DNA of 64,000 nucleotides from Hydrogenophaga sp. (GCF_030373245.1 NZ_JAUCZF010000001.1:186001-250000), one strand, 5' to 3'; positions 17,970 to 29,083 are shown, numbered from the stretch's first letter. Notes: a model not told the origin generated them from the letters alone. Numbers and translations: made by a program.

Positions 17970-18923
17970 ATGCCCTCCGTCTACGACTCCACCGCTGCCT
18001 ACCCCCGTGATCTGATCGGCTATGGCCGCGATGTGCCGCACGCGCGCTGGCCGGGAGGAGCACGCATCGCGGTGCAGTTTGTGCTGAACTACGAAGAGGG
18101 TGGCGAAAACAGCGTGCTGCATGGCGATGGGGGCTCGGAGCAATTCCTGTCGGAGATGTTCAACCCGCCCGCCTTCCCCGATCGCCACATCAGCATGGAG
18201 GGCATTTACGAATACGGATCCCGCGCCGGCGTGTGGCGGGTGCTGCGCGAATTCGAGAAGCGGGGTTTGCCACTCACCGTGTTTGGCGTGGCCACGGCCA
18301 TGCAGCGCTCGCCCGAGGTAACCGCGGCATTCAAGGAACTCGGCCACGAGATCGCCTGCCACGGCCTGAAGTGGATCAGCTACCAGCAGGTGGATGAAGG
18401 CACCGAGCGCGCCCACATGGCCGAGGCCATGACCATCATCCAGCGGCTCACCGGCGAAAAGCCGCTGGGCTGGTACACCGGGCGCGACAGCCCGAACACG
18501 CGCCGCCTGGTGGCGGACTTCGGTGGCTTCGAGTACGACAGCGACTACTACGGCGACGACCTGCCGTTCTGGATGAAAGTTCGCAAGACCGACGGCAGCG
18601 ATGCCCATCTGCTCATCGTGCCTTACACGCTGGACAACAACGACATGCGCTTTGCCCTGCCCCAGGGCTATTCACACGCCGATCCGTTCTTCCAGTACCT
18701 CAAGGACAGCTTCGACGCGCTGTACGCCGAAGGCGACCCGGCCGGTCTGGACCGCCCCAAGATGATGAGCATCGGCATGCATTGCCGGTTGCTTGGGCGC
18801 CCTGGCCGCATCACCGCGTTGCAGCGTTTCATGGACCACATCCAGCGGCACGACCAGGTCTGGGTAGCGCGCCGCATCGACATCGCGCGCCACTGGAAGA
18901 CCGCGCATCCCCTCGCCACCTGA
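17970..18923 (+). CDS. puuE: Allantoinase PuuE (polysaccharide-deacetylase fold)
   Basis: A 317-residue metal-independent allantoinase of the carbohydrate-esterase-4 fold. It starts MPSVYDSTAAYPRDL and has the family blocks GYGRDVPHARWPGGARI, QFVLNYEEGGE, EYGSRAGVWR, ACHGLKWI and GWYTGRDSPNTR. It opens the hydantoin ring of allantoin to allantoate. It stands 104 bases after the GntR gene and 24 bases before the uraD-allC fusion, so puuE, uraD-allC, the M20 gene and maeB probably share a transcript. The PuuE name is used because the protein differs in fold from AllB. Confidence 0.94.
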   Translation: MPSVYDSTAAYPRDLIGYGRDVPHARWPGGARIAVQFVLNYEEGGENSVLHGDGGSEQFLSEMFNPPAFPDRHISMEGIYEYGSRAGVWRVLREFEKRGLPLTVFGVATAMQRSPEVTAAFKELGHEIACHGLKWISYQQVDEGTERAHMAEAMTIIQRLTGEKPLGWYTGRDSPNTRRLVADFGGFEYDSDYYGDDLPFWMKVRKTDGSDAHLLIVPYTLDNNDMRFALPQGYSHADPFFQYLKDSFDALYAEGDPAGLDRPKMMSIGMHCRLLGRPGRITALQRFMDHIQRHDQVWVARRIDIARHWKTAHPLAT

Positions 18924-18947
18924 GCACACCGCCCGAGAACCCCGACC

Positions 18948-20729
18948 ATGCCCATCACCCTGGACCAACTCAACGCCGCGCCGCTGCCTGAAGCCGTGCA
19001 GCTGCTCGACGGCCTCTACGAGCATTCCCCCTGGATCGCCGAACTTGCCATGGCCAAGCGGCCATTTGTCTCGCTGGCGGCCTTGAAGCACGCCTGTGCG
19101 CAAGTGCTGCATGCAGCCGGGTCAGAGCTGCAGCTGGCGCTCATTCGCGCCCACCCGGAGCTTGCCGGCAAGGCCATGGTGAGCCAGACGCTCACCGCCG
19201 AGTCCACGAACGAGCAAAGCAAGGCCGGCCTCACGAACTGCACGCCCGAAGAGTTTGCCCACATCCAGCGACTCAACACCGACTACAACGCGCGCTTCGG
19301 CTTTCCCTTCATCCTCGCGGTGCGCGGGCCACGCGGCACGGGTCTGAGCAAGGCCGAGATCATCGCCACGTTCGAGCGCCGACTGCATAACCCGGTGGAC
19401 TTTGAGCAGGCCGAATGCCTGCGCCACATCCACCGCATCGCCGAAATCCGCCTCAACGACAAGTTCGGTGCCGAGCCCATCCTGGGCCACGCCGTCTGGG
19501 ACTGGCACGAATCGCTGGCTCAGCACACCGACCCGGGATACGCCGAGCTGGGCCAGCTCACCGTGACCTATCTCACCGAGGCGCACCGCTCCTGTGCCGT
19601 GCAGTTGCAGCAGCAGATGCTCGACTGCGGTTTTGACGAGGTGCACATCGACGCCGTGGGCAACGTGGTGGGACGCTACCTGGGCACCACGCCCGACGCA
19701 CCGAACCTGCTCACCGGGAGTCACTACGACACGGTGCGCAACGGTGGCAAGTACGACGGCCGCCTGGGCATCTATGTGCCCATGGCCTGCGTCAAACAGT
19801 TGCAAGCAGCCCGACAGCGCCTGCCGTTCTCGATCGAAGTGGTGGGCTTTGCCGAAGAAGAGGGTCAGCGCTACAAGGCGACCTTCCTCGGATCGGGCGC
19901 GCTCACCGGCCACTTCAACCCGGCCTGGCTGGAGCAGCAAGACGCCGATGGCGTCACCATGCGCGAGGCCATGCTCCACGCAGGCCTGCCGGCCACGCTG
20001 GAGGCCATTCAGGCCCTGCAGCGCGACCCGCAGAAGTACCTCGGCTTTGTCGAGGTGCACATCGAACAGGGCCCGGTGCTCAACGAGCTCGACATCCCGC
20101 TCGGCGTGGTCACCTCCATCAATGCCAGCGTGCGCTACCTGGGCGCCGTGACTGGCATGGCCTGCCACGCCGGCACTACGCCCATGGACCGGCGACGCGA
20201 CGCCGCCTGCGCCGTGGCCGAACTCGCGCTCTACGCCGAACAACGTGCACGGCAAGACGGCGACTCGGTGGCCACCATCGGCATGCTGCAAGTGCCCAAC
20301 GGATCGATCAACGTGGTCCCAGGGCGCTGCACGTTTTCGCTCGACCTGCGCGCGCCCAGCGACGCCCAGCGAGACGCGCTGGCGCGCGACGTGCTTGCCG
20401 AACTAACAAAGATTTGCGAGCGCCGCGGCGTTCGCCACACGCTGGAAGAAACCATGCGCGCTGCCGCCGCGCCCAGCGCGCCGGAGTGGCAGTCGCGCTG
20501 GGAGACAGCGGTGAAGTCGCTCGGCGTTGCGCTGTACCGCCTGCCCAGCGGCGCCGGCCACGACGCCATGAAGCTGCATGAAATCATGCCGCAGGCCATG
20601 CTGTTCGTGCGTGGTCAGAACAGCGGCATCAGCCACAACCCGCTGGAGTCGACCACCAGCGACGACATCGATCTCTGCGTGCACGCGTTCTCTCATCTGT
20701 TGCAGCAACTGGCCACCGGGACCGCTTAG
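18948..20729 (+). CDS. Bifunctional OHCU decarboxylase / allantoate amidohydrolase (UraD-AllC fusion)
   Basis: A 593-residue two-domain protein. Residues 1 to about 165 are UraD, with His69 in RAHPELAGK as the likely catalytic residue and NARFGFPFILAVRG; this domain turns OHCU into S-allantoin. Residues about 175-593 are an M20-family allantoate amidohydrolase: GSHYDTVRNGGKYDG supplies the metal-binding His and Asp, GFAEEEGQR the catalytic/metal glutamates, and GMACHAGTTPMDRR the dimerisation-lid histidine. It hydrolyses allantoate to ureidoglycine with release of ammonia and CO2. The fusion joins the steps before and after allantoinase, encoded just upstream (puuE). No frameshift at the junction. 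Confidence 0.94.
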   Translation: MPITLDQLNAAPLPEAVQLLDGLYEHSPWIAELAMAKRPFVSLAALKHACAQVLHAAGSELQLALIRAHPELAGKAMVSQTLTAESTNEQSKAGLTNCTPEEFAHIQRLNTDYNARFGFPFILAVRGPRGTGLSKAEIIATFERRLHNPVDFEQAECLRHIHRIAEIRLNDKFGAEPILGHAVWDWHESLAQHTDPGYAELGQLTVTYLTEAHRSCAVQLQQQMLDCGFDEVHIDAVGNVVGRYLGTTPDAPNLLTGSHYDTVRNGGKYDGRLGIYVPMACVKQLQAARQRLPFSIEVVGFAEEEGQRYKATFLGSGALTGHFNPAWLEQQDADGVTMREAMLHAGLPATLEAIQALQRDPQKYLGFVEVHIEQGPVLNELDIPLGVVTSINASVRYLGAVTGMACHAGTTPMDRRRDAACAVAELALYAEQRARQDGDSVATIGMLQVPNGSINVVPGRCTFSLDLRAPSDAQRDALARDVLAELTKICERRGVRHTLEETMRAAAAPSAPEWQSRWETAVKSLGVALYRLPSGAGHDAMKLHEIMPQAMLFVRGQNSGISHNPLESTTSDDIDLCVHAFSHLLQQLATGTA

Positions 20730-20784
20730 CCTGCGCCTTCCTCATCCTCCCATTCCCATTCCCATCCCCAAGAGACCCACCCAC

Positions 20785-22038
20785 ATGACCTCAGCCCTGG
20801 AACAACTCGACGCCTGGATCGACACCCACTTCGACGAAGAAGTGCGTTTTCTGCAGGAGCTGGTGCGTGTACCCACCGACACACCGCCCGGTAACAACGC
20901 ACCGCACGCCGAGCGCACCGCCGAGCTGCTGGCCGCCATGGGCCTGAACGCCGAAAAACACGCGGTGCCCGATGCCGAGGTCAGGGCCGCAGGACTGGAG
21001 TCGGTCACCAACCTGATCCTGCGCCGCCGCTACGGCGATGGCGGCAAGACCATTGCGCTGAACGCACACGGCGATGTGGTGCCGCCCGGCGAAGGCTGGA
21101 CGCACGATCCTTATGACGGCGAGATCGTGGATGGCCACATGTACGGCCGCGCCACCGCGGTGAGCAAGTGCGACATCGCCAGCTTCACCTTTGCCATCCG
21201 CGCACTGGAATCGCTGGGCGCCCAGCTGGCGGGTGGCGTGGAATTGCACGTGACCTACGACGAGGAGTTTGGCGGTGTGGTCGGTCCCGACTGGCTGCTG
21301 AACCATGGCCTGACCAAGCCCGACCTCCTGATCGCTGCCGGTTTCAGCTACCAGGTGGTGGTGGCGCACAACGGCTGCCTGCAGCTGGAGGCTACGGTGC
21401 ACGGCGACATGGCACATGCCGCCATCCCCGACAGCGGCACCGATGCGCTGCAGGCCGCGACCCACATCCTGAGTGCACTCTATGCGCTCAACACCGAGTA
21501 CCTGGGCGTCACGTCGAAGGTCGAAGGCATCACCCACCCCTACCTCAACGTGGGTCAGATCGCGGGCGGCACCAACACCAATGTCATCCCGGGCAAGGTG
21601 GTGCTCAAGATCGACCGCCGCATGATCCCCGAAGAGGACCCGGCCGAGGTCGAGGCGTCCATCCGCCGCACCATCGCCGAGGCAGCGGCGAGCTTCAACC
21701 CGCCACGTGGTGGAAAACAGGTCACGGTAGATGTCAAGCGCCTGCTGCTGTCTCGCGCCATGAAGCCGCTGCCAGGCAACCAGCCGCTGGTGCAAGCCAT
21801 CCAGAAGCACGCACACGCGGTGCTGGGTGAAGCCATCCCTGCCATCGGTACGCCGCTCTACACCGATGTGCGCCTGTACGTCGAACGCGGCATCCCGGGC
21901 GTGATCTACGGCGCGGGACCGCGCACGGTGCTGGAGTCGCACGCCAAGCGCGCCGACGAGCGACTCGCGCTCAGCGACCTGCGTTGCGCCACCAAGGTGA
22001 TTGCGCGTACCCTGTTTGACCTGCTGCAACCCAAATAA
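20785..22038 (+). CDS. M20-family metallo-amidohydrolase (ArgE/DapE-like)
   Basis: A 417-residue di-zinc hydrolase: LNAHGDVVP holds the first metal-binding histidine and aspartate, TYDEEFGG the catalytic and bridging glutamates, and GDMAHAAIP the lid-domain histidine. Members cut amide bonds of N-acyl or N-carbamoyl amino acids. It lies between the uraD-allC fusion and maeB on the same strand, so a purine-derived ureido compound is a reasonable substrate guess. A ureidoglycolate amidohydrolase role would fill the step missing from this locus, but sequence alone does not show it. ATG 20785 is preceded by a short ATTCCC tandem repeat. Confidence 0.85.
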   Translation: MTSALEQLDAWIDTHFDEEVRFLQELVRVPTDTPPGNNAPHAERTAELLAAMGLNAEKHAVPDAEVRAAGLESVTNLILRRRYGDGGKTIALNAHGDVVPPGEGWTHDPYDGEIVDGHMYGRATAVSKCDIASFTFAIRALESLGAQLAGGVELHVTYDEEFGGVVGPDWLLNHGLTKPDLLIAAGFSYQVVVAHNGCLQLEATVHGDMAHAAIPDSGTDALQAATHILSALYALNTEYLGVTSKVEGITHPYLNVGQIAGGTNTNVIPGKVVLKIDRRMIPEEDPAEVEASIRRTIAEAAASFNPPRGGKQVTVDVKRLLLSRAMKPLPGNQPLVQAIQKHAHAVLGEAIPAIGTPLYTDVRLYVERGIPGVIYGAGPRTVLESHAKRADERLALSDLRCATKVIARTLFDLLQPK

Positions 22039-22049
22039 GTGAGAGAGAC

Positions 22050-24347
<2,298 letters not shown>

Positions 24348-24368
24348 ACGCAAACGCGCACCACCCAC

Positions 24369-24394
24369 AGGGACGCTCAGGCGTCCCTTTTTTT
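24369..24394 (+). terminator. Rho-independent terminator after maeB
   Basis: GGGACGC (24370-24376) pairs with GCGTCCC (24381-24387) around a four-base loop and is followed by seven T. It lies 22 bases after the maeB stop and should separate maeB from the permease gene. Confidence 0.9.
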
Positions 24395-24464
24395 GCGCCA
24401 TCGGACAGATGGCGACCGCTCTCAGGGTTTACCCACAGAACGGTTTATCTCTCTGTACACATAA

Positions 24465-24476
24465 TGTGTATACACT
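24465..24476. promoter_or_regulatory. Operator-like TGTATAC palindrome upstream of the NCS2 permease
   Basis: TGTGTATACACT contains the perfect palindrome GTGTATACAC, the same core as the site beside the GntR gene. It lies 44 bases before the permease ATG, and a half site CTGTACAC is 10 bases further upstream. Confidence 0.7.
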
Positions 24477-24519
24477 TTTCGCAGGCACCACGACCTGCGC
24501 CTTTTCACTGGAGCGATCG

Positions 24520-25869
24520 ATGAACCACAACAGCCTGGGCACCCGCGAACAGCTGCAAGACCCCAACTACACGCCGCCGCTCGGCAAGGCGATTCCGCTG
24601 GGCATCCAGCATGTGCTGGCCATGTTCGTGAGCAACGTGACGCCGGCCATCATCGTGGCCGGTGCAGCTGGGTTCGGGTTCGGATCGAACTCGCCCGACT
24701 TTCCGAACATGATCTACATGATCCAGATGTCGATGTTCCTCGCGGGCATTGCCACGTTGCTGCAGACCATCGGATTCGGCCCGGTCGGCGCCCGCCTGCC
24801 CATCGTGCAGGGCACCAGCTTCGCCTTCATCCCGATCATGATTCCGGCCGTGGCGGGCGCTGGTGTGGCGGGCATGGCAGGCTTGATGACGGGCATCGTC
24901 ATCGGCGGCATCTTCCATTTTTTCCTGGGCTTTTTCATCGGCCGTATCCGCCACGCGCTGCCGCCACTGGTCACTGGCCTGATCGTGCTGATGATCGGTC
25001 TGGCGCTGGTCAAGGTGGGCATCGAATACGCCGCCGGCGGCATCCCGCTCAAGGGCAAGCCTGAGTTCGGCAGCCTGGTCAACTGGTCCGTGGCGCTGGT
25101 GGTGATCGTGGTGACGCTGGTGCTGAAGTTCTTCACCCGCGGCATGCTGTCGGTTGCCGCGGTGCTGGTCGGTCTGGTCGCGGGCTACGGCTACGCCCTG
25201 CTGCTGGGCAAGGTCAACTTCGCCCCGATCGCCTCGGCGGCCTGGTTCACCGCGCCCGAGCCGTTCAAATTTGGCTGGGAGATCAACTGGGCCATCATCG
25301 TCGGCATGTGCTTCATGGCCGTGGTGTCTGCGGTGGAAACCGTGGGTGATGTCTCTGGCATCACCAAGGGCGGCGCCGGGCGCGAAGCCACCGACAAGGA
25401 GATCTCTGGCGCCACCTTCGCCGATGGCCTGGGCACTGCCGTTGCCGGTCTGTTCGGTGGCCTGCCGAACACCAGCTTCAGCCAGAACGTGGGCCTGATC
25501 TCCATGACGGGTGTGATGAGCCGCCATGTGGTCACACTGGGCGCCGTGTTCCTGATCGTCTGTGGCCTGATCCCGAAGTTTGGCGCTGTGATCGCCTCCA
25601 TGCCCATCACCGTGCTGGGTGGCGGTGTGATCATCATGTTTGGCATGGTCACTGCGGCCGGTGTGAGCATGCTCTCCGACGTGACCTGGAACCGGCGCAA
25701 CATGGTGATCTTCGCCATCTCCCTTTCGGTCGGCCTGGGCCTGCAGCTGGCGCCCGACGCCTTGCAGCACCTGCCCAAGATGGCTCAGGTGTTGATGACC
25801 AGCGGCCTGCTGCCGGCAGCCGTGATCTCCATCGTGCTCAACCTGCTGCTGCCTCAGGAACTGGACTGA
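24520..25869 (+). CDS. NCS2-family urate/xanthine:H+ symporter
   Basis: A 449-residue membrane protein of the nucleobase-cation-symporter-2 family with about 12-14 hydrophobic segments. GPVGARLPIVQGTSFAF, VETVGDVSGITKGG and GLPNTSFSQNVGLI are the conserved NCS2 blocks, including the motif around the substrate-binding glutamate. Relatives carry urate or xanthine (UacT, XanQ, PbuX); the location in a urate locus favours urate and/or xanthine. The frame is open to 24409, but ATG 24520, with GGAGCG before it, gives a typical N-terminus and leaves the operator upstream. Confidence 0.92.
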   Translation: MNHNSLGTREQLQDPNYTPPLGKAIPLGIQHVLAMFVSNVTPAIIVAGAAGFGFGSNSPDFPNMIYMIQMSMFLAGIATLLQTIGFGPVGARLPIVQGTSFAFIPIMIPAVAGAGVAGMAGLMTGIVIGGIFHFFLGFFIGRIRHALPPLVTGLIVLMIGLALVKVGIEYAAGGIPLKGKPEFGSLVNWSVALVVIVVTLVLKFFTRGMLSVAAVLVGLVAGYGYALLLGKVNFAPIASAAWFTAPEPFKFGWEINWAIIVGMCFMAVVSAVETVGDVSGITKGGAGREATDKEISGATFADGLGTAVAGLFGGLPNTSFSQNVGLISMTGVMSRHVVTLGAVFLIVCGLIPKFGAVIASMPITVLGGGVIIMFGMVTAAGVSMLSDVTWNRRNMVIFAISLSVGLGLQLAPDALQHLPKMAQVLMTSGLLPAAVISIVLNLLLPQELD

Positions 25870-25965
25870 GAGCAGGTCTGGCGGCTCGCCTCGCGGCGCT
25901 CCCCTGAGCACACCGTCGACTGGCATCGAAGCGGCCGAGCCGACCACGAAGCATCCAGGCTGACC

Positions 25966-26016
25966 CATGGTCTGGGCTCATGCGCACCACTTGGGTGCAA
26001 ATGAGCCCAGACCATG
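25966..26016. promoter_or_regulatory. Long hairpin enclosing an NtrC-like site
   Basis: CATGGTCTGGGCTCAT (25966-25981) and its perfect complement (26001-26016) flank an inner pair GCACC/GGTGC (25984-25988 and 25994-25998). The inner unit GCACC-N5-GGTGC has the spacing of classical NtrC enhancer sites. It is about 120 bases upstream of the sigma-54 element at 26134, a usual enhancer distance. The long outer stem is not part of a normal NtrC site, and there is no T-run. The rest of 25870-26230 holds only the two other sites listed. Confidence 0.55.
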
Positions 26017-26063
26017 CACCGATTCAGGGTTAGCCATGATGACGCTGGCCCGTACACGCCAAA

Positions 26064-26083
26064 CAATATGTATACACGTTGTG
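26064..26083. promoter_or_regulatory. Operator-like TGTATAC palindrome upstream of the ABC importer operon
   Basis: ACAATATGTATACACGTTGT has the same ATGTATACAC core as the other purine sites plus an outer ACAA/TTGT pair. It lies between the NtrC-like site and the sigma-54 element, where a bound GntR protein could block enhancer looping or the promoter. Confidence 0.65.
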
Positions 26084-26133
26084 TATTCAGGAGCCGTTGG
26101 CCGACTCCAGGCTGTCGTTCAGCCCTCGGCAGC

Positions 26134-26149
26134 TGGCACCCTTTTTGCT
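26134..26149 (+). promoter_or_regulatory. Sigma-54 (-24/-12) promoter of the ABC importer operon
   Basis: TGGCACCCTTTTTGCT matches TGGCAC-N5-TTGC with exactly ten bases between the GG and GC pairs. Transcription should begin around 26160, about 70 bases before the solute-binding protein ATG at 26231. Confidence 0.75.
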
Positions 26150-26230
26150 GACTTGGCTGTGCTGAACCCCGTGCATGGCGCCAACCGCCAGATGCCTTTT
26201 TCCTCACCTTCCCTGTTTCCAGGAGCCTTC

Positions 26231-27262
26231 ATGAACAAGCGCCACTTCCTCAAGACCACCGCTGCACTGGCCGCAGCCGCAGCCTTTGGCAGCGCCCATG
26301 CCCAGACCGCGATCAAGTTCCAGCTCGACTGGCGCTTCGAGGGCCCTGCCGCTCTGTTCCTTCACCCGGCCGCCAAGGGCTACTTCAAGGCCGCCGGCCT
26401 GGACGTGACCATCGACTCGGGCAACGGCTCGGGCGGCACCGTCACCCGCGTGGCCTCGGGCACCTATGACATGGGCTTTGCCGACATGGCTGCGCTCATG
26501 GAATTCCACGCCAACAACCCGGACGCCCCCAACAAGCCGGTGGCCGTGATGATGGTCTACAACAACACGCCCGCCGCCGTGCTCGCTCTGAAGAAGAGCG
26601 GCATCACCAAGCCAGCCGACCTCAATGGCAAGAAACTGGGCGCACCAGTGTTTGACGCTGGCCGCAAAGCCTTCCCGATTTTCCAGAAGGCCAACAACAT
26701 CAGCAACGTGACCTGGACCTCGATGGACCCGCCACTGCGCGAAACCATGCTGGTGCGCGGTGATATCGACGCCATCACCGGTTTTGGCTTCACTTCGTTG
26801 CTCAACCTGGAAGCGCGCGGCGTGCCTGCGGCCGACGTGGTGATGATGCCGTACGCCGACAACGGCGTGAAGCTCTATGGCAACGCGATCATCGCCAGTC
26901 CCAAGCTGATCAAGGAGAACCCGGCCGCGATCAAGGCCTTCCTCTCCGCTTTTGCAAAGGGCGCCAAAGAGGCCATGGCCAGCCCGACCACGGGCATCGA
27001 GTCGGTCAAGGCGCGCGACGGCATCATCAACGTGGGCCTGGAAACACGCCGCCTGCAACTCGCTATCGACGCCGTCGTGGCCAGCCCCGATGCACGCAAG
27101 GAAGGCTTTGGCCAGGTCGTGCCCGGCCGTCTGGCACTGATGGCTTCGCAGGTGTCTGACGCCTACGGCACCAAGGCCCGCGTCGACCCCAAGGCCGTGT
27201 GGGATGGCTCCATGCTGCCTACGGCAGCCGAGCTCAACGTGCTGCCTCCGGCCAAAAAGTAA
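26231..27262 (+). CDS. NMT1/SsuA-like ABC transporter solute-binding protein
   Basis: A 343-residue periplasmic protein. A signal sequence (MNKRHFLKTTAALAAAAAFG, cut near SAHA-Q) precedes an NMT1/THI5-like domain: LDWRFEGPAALFLHPAAKG, LDVTIDSGNGSGGT and KPADLNGKKLGAP. This family binds aromatic or heterocyclic ligands, pyrimidine precursors, sulfonates and similar. Ligand identity is not visible; location and the TGTATAC operator suggest a purine-derived compound or related heterocycle. It is a close paralogue of the solute-binding protein at 32.5 kb (shared VTID-T/S-GNGS and KPADL blocks). Genes for ATPase and permease follow. CAGGAG is the ribosome-binding site. Confidence 0.88.
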   Translation: MNKRHFLKTTAALAAAAAFGSAHAQTAIKFQLDWRFEGPAALFLHPAAKGYFKAAGLDVTIDSGNGSGGTVTRVASGTYDMGFADMAALMEFHANNPDAPNKPVAVMMVYNNTPAAVLALKKSGITKPADLNGKKLGAPVFDAGRKAFPIFQKANNISNVTWTSMDPPLRETMLVRGDIDAITGFGFTSLLNLEARGVPAADVVMMPYADNGVKLYGNAIIASPKLIKENPAAIKAFLSAFAKGAKEAMASPTTGIESVKARDGIINVGLETRRLQLAIDAVVASPDARKEGFGQVVPGRLALMASQVSDAYGTKARVDPKAVWDGSMLPTAAELNVLPPAKK

Positions 27263-27285
27263 ACCACTCCCCTGGTCAGGCCACA

Positions 27286-27319
27286 GGCCAGCCCCCTTGC
27301 AGGACGGCTGGCCTTTTTT
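27286..27319 (+). terminator. Intra-operon hairpin with T-run (likely attenuator)
   Basis: GGCCAGCC (27286-27293) pairs with GGCTGGCC (27306-27313) and is followed by six T. It sits between the solute-binding protein gene and the ATPase gene, so partial termination would give more binding protein than membrane components. Confidence 0.75.
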
Positions 27320-27330
27320 CAGGATTCTTC

Positions 27331-28173
27331 ATGCCCGACACCGAAACCGCACCCCGCAGCGACACGCCGTTTGTCGATTTCAAGGACGTCTGGCTCGCCT
27401 ACAACGACGAGCTCAAGGCCAAGAACGTTTTTGCGGTGGAAGACATCAACCTGCAAGTCAAGCAGGGCGAGTTCATTGCCATCGTCGGCCCTTCGGGCTG
27501 CGGCAAGTCCACATTCATGAAGCTCACCACCGGGCTGAAGATGCCCAGCATGGGCAAGATCACGATCGATGGCCAGCCGGTCACCGGTCCGCTGAAAATT
27601 TCGGGCATGGCCTTTCAGGCGCCTTCGCTGCTGCCCTGGCGCACCACGCTGGACAACGTGCTGCTGCCGCTGGAAATCGTCGAGCCCTACCGCAGCCAGT
27701 TCAAGGACCGCCGCAAAGAGTACGTGGAGCGAGCCGGTCGCCTACTGGAGAGCGTGGGTCTGGGCGGTATGGAAGCCAAGTTCCCTTGGGAACTCTCGGG
27801 CGGCATGCAGCAGCGCGCCAGCATCTGCCGCGCCCTGATCCACGAACCCAAGATGCTGCTGCTTGACGAGCCGTTTGGTGCGCTTGATGCGTTCACCCGC
27901 GAAGAGCTCTGGTGCACGCTGCGCGACCTGTGGGAGGCGCAGCGCTTCAACGTCATCCTCGTCACGCACGACCTGCGCGAGTCGGTGTTTCTCGCCGACA
28001 CCGTGTATTGCATGAGCCGCAGCCCGGGTCGCTTCGTGGTTCAGCGCGAGATCCCGATTCCGCGCACCCGCGACCTGGAGGTGACCTACACCAAGGAATT
28101 CACCGACATCGTGCACGAACTGCGCGGGCACATCGGCGCGATGCGCAAGGCCGGCGCCGTGATCAACCAGTGA
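27331..28173 (+). CDS. ABC transporter ATP-binding protein (SsuB/TauB-like)
   Basis: A 280-residue cytosolic ATPase: Walker A GPSGCGKST, Q-loop AFQAPSLLPWR, signature LSGGMQQR, Walker B LLLDEPFGALD and the switch histidine in VTHDLRESVF. It powers the NMT1-type importer with the flanking binding protein and permease. A 16-base gap leads into the permease gene. The N-terminal 20 residues before VDFKDVWL are variable, and ATG 27331 follows the hairpin directly. Confidence 0.92.
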   Translation: MPDTETAPRSDTPFVDFKDVWLAYNDELKAKNVFAVEDINLQVKQGEFIAIVGPSGCGKSTFMKLTTGLKMPSMGKITIDGQPVTGPLKISGMAFQAPSLLPWRTTLDNVLLPLEIVEPYRSQFKDRRKEYVERAGRLLESVGLGGMEAKFPWELSGGMQQRASICRALIHEPKMLLLDEPFGALDAFTREELWCTLRDLWEAQRFNVILVTHDLRESVFLADTVYCMSRSPGRFVVQREIPIPRTRDLEVTYTKEFTDIVHELRGHIGAMRKAGAVINQ

Positions 28174-28189
28174 CAGAGAGCCCAACACC

Positions 28190-28954
28190 ATGACCAAGAA
28201 ACAACTCGAACGCTGGTCGCCCCTGATCCTGCTGATCATCATCGTGGCCCTGTGGGAAGCGATCACGCGCGGCTTTGGTGTCTCGGAATTCATTTTCCCC
28301 AGCCCCTCGCGCATCTGGGAACAGACGCTGGAACACAAGACCACCATCCTGGGGCACGCCTGGCGCACCTTCTGGGTGACGATGGCCGGCTTTGGCATTG
28401 CAATCGTGGTAGGCGTTTTACTCGGTTTTCTGATCGGCAGCTCACGCCTGGCCTATGCCGCGGTGTACCCGCTCATGACGGCGTTCAACGCCCTGCCCAA
28501 GGCTGCCTTTGTGCCCATCCTCGTGGTGTGGTTCGGCATCGGGGTGGGGCCGGCGATTCTGACCGCCTTCCTGATCAGCTTTTTCCCCATCATGGTCAAC
28601 ATCGCCACCGGCTTGGCCACGCTGGAGCCCGAGCTGGAGGATGTGTTGCGGGTGTTGGGCGCCAAGCGCTGGGACGTGCTGACCAAGGTCGGCCTGCCCC
28701 GTTCCATGCCCTACTTCTTCGGCTCGCTCAAGGTCGCGATCACGCTGGCTTTTGTGGGCACCACCGTGTCCGAGATGACCGCGTCCAACGAAGGCATTGG
28801 CTACCTGCTGATCTCCGCTGGCAGCTCGATGCAGATGGGCCTGGCCTTCAGCGGCCTGCTGGTGGTGGGGGTGATGGCGATGGCGATGTACGAGCTGTTC
28901 AGTTTCGTGGAGAAGCACACGACCGGTTGGGCACATCGCGGGAGTCAGCACTAA
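28190..28954 (+). CDS. ABC transporter permease (SsuC/TauC-like)
   Basis: A 254-residue inner-membrane protein with about six hydrophobic segments and the EAA loop LRVLGAKRWDVLTKVGLP that docks on the ATPase. FPSPSRIWEQTLEH near the N-terminus is typical of the sulfonate/nitrate/taurine branch. It presumably works as a homodimer with the ATPase encoded just before. It ends a sigma-54-driven three-gene operon. GC-rich repeat sequence follows. Confidence 0.92.
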   Translation: MTKKQLERWSPLILLIIIVALWEAITRGFGVSEFIFPSPSRIWEQTLEHKTTILGHAWRTFWVTMAGFGIAIVVGVLLGFLIGSSRLAYAAVYPLMTAFNALPKAAFVPILVVWFGIGVGPAILTAFLISFFPIMVNIATGLATLEPELEDVLRVLGAKRWDVLTKVGLPRSMPYFFGSLKVAITLAFVGTTVSEMTASNEGIGYLLISAGSSMQMGLAFSGLLVVGVMAMAMYELFSFVEKHTTGWAHRGSQH

Positions 28955-28961
28955 GTAACCC

Positions 28962-29048
28962 CCTGAGCGCCTGACGCCGCTTCCCCCCCTGCTTCGCGGG
29001 GGGACGATACCTGTGAACCGGCAAAGCCGGTTCCACGGTGTCCCTGGA
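28962..29048. repeat. GC-rich dispersed intergenic repeat (copy 3)
   Basis: After the permease gene, CCCCCC-TGCTTCGC-GGGGGG forms a strong hairpin and is followed by GAACCGGCAAAGCCGGTTC, itself a palindrome. The second part is shared with copies near 17.9 and 58.0 kb. No T-run follows, so it is not a standard terminator. Confidence 0.5.
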
Positions 29049-29083
29049 CCAACTGCCCTTCGCTAGGCTTTTATGTTCCTTTT

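Noticed and set aside
24505..25968. 487-codon minus-strand frame opposite the NCS2 permease
   Set aside because: Composition (His/Asp/Gln-rich) is that of a shadow; the plus strand encodes a full NCS2 protein.
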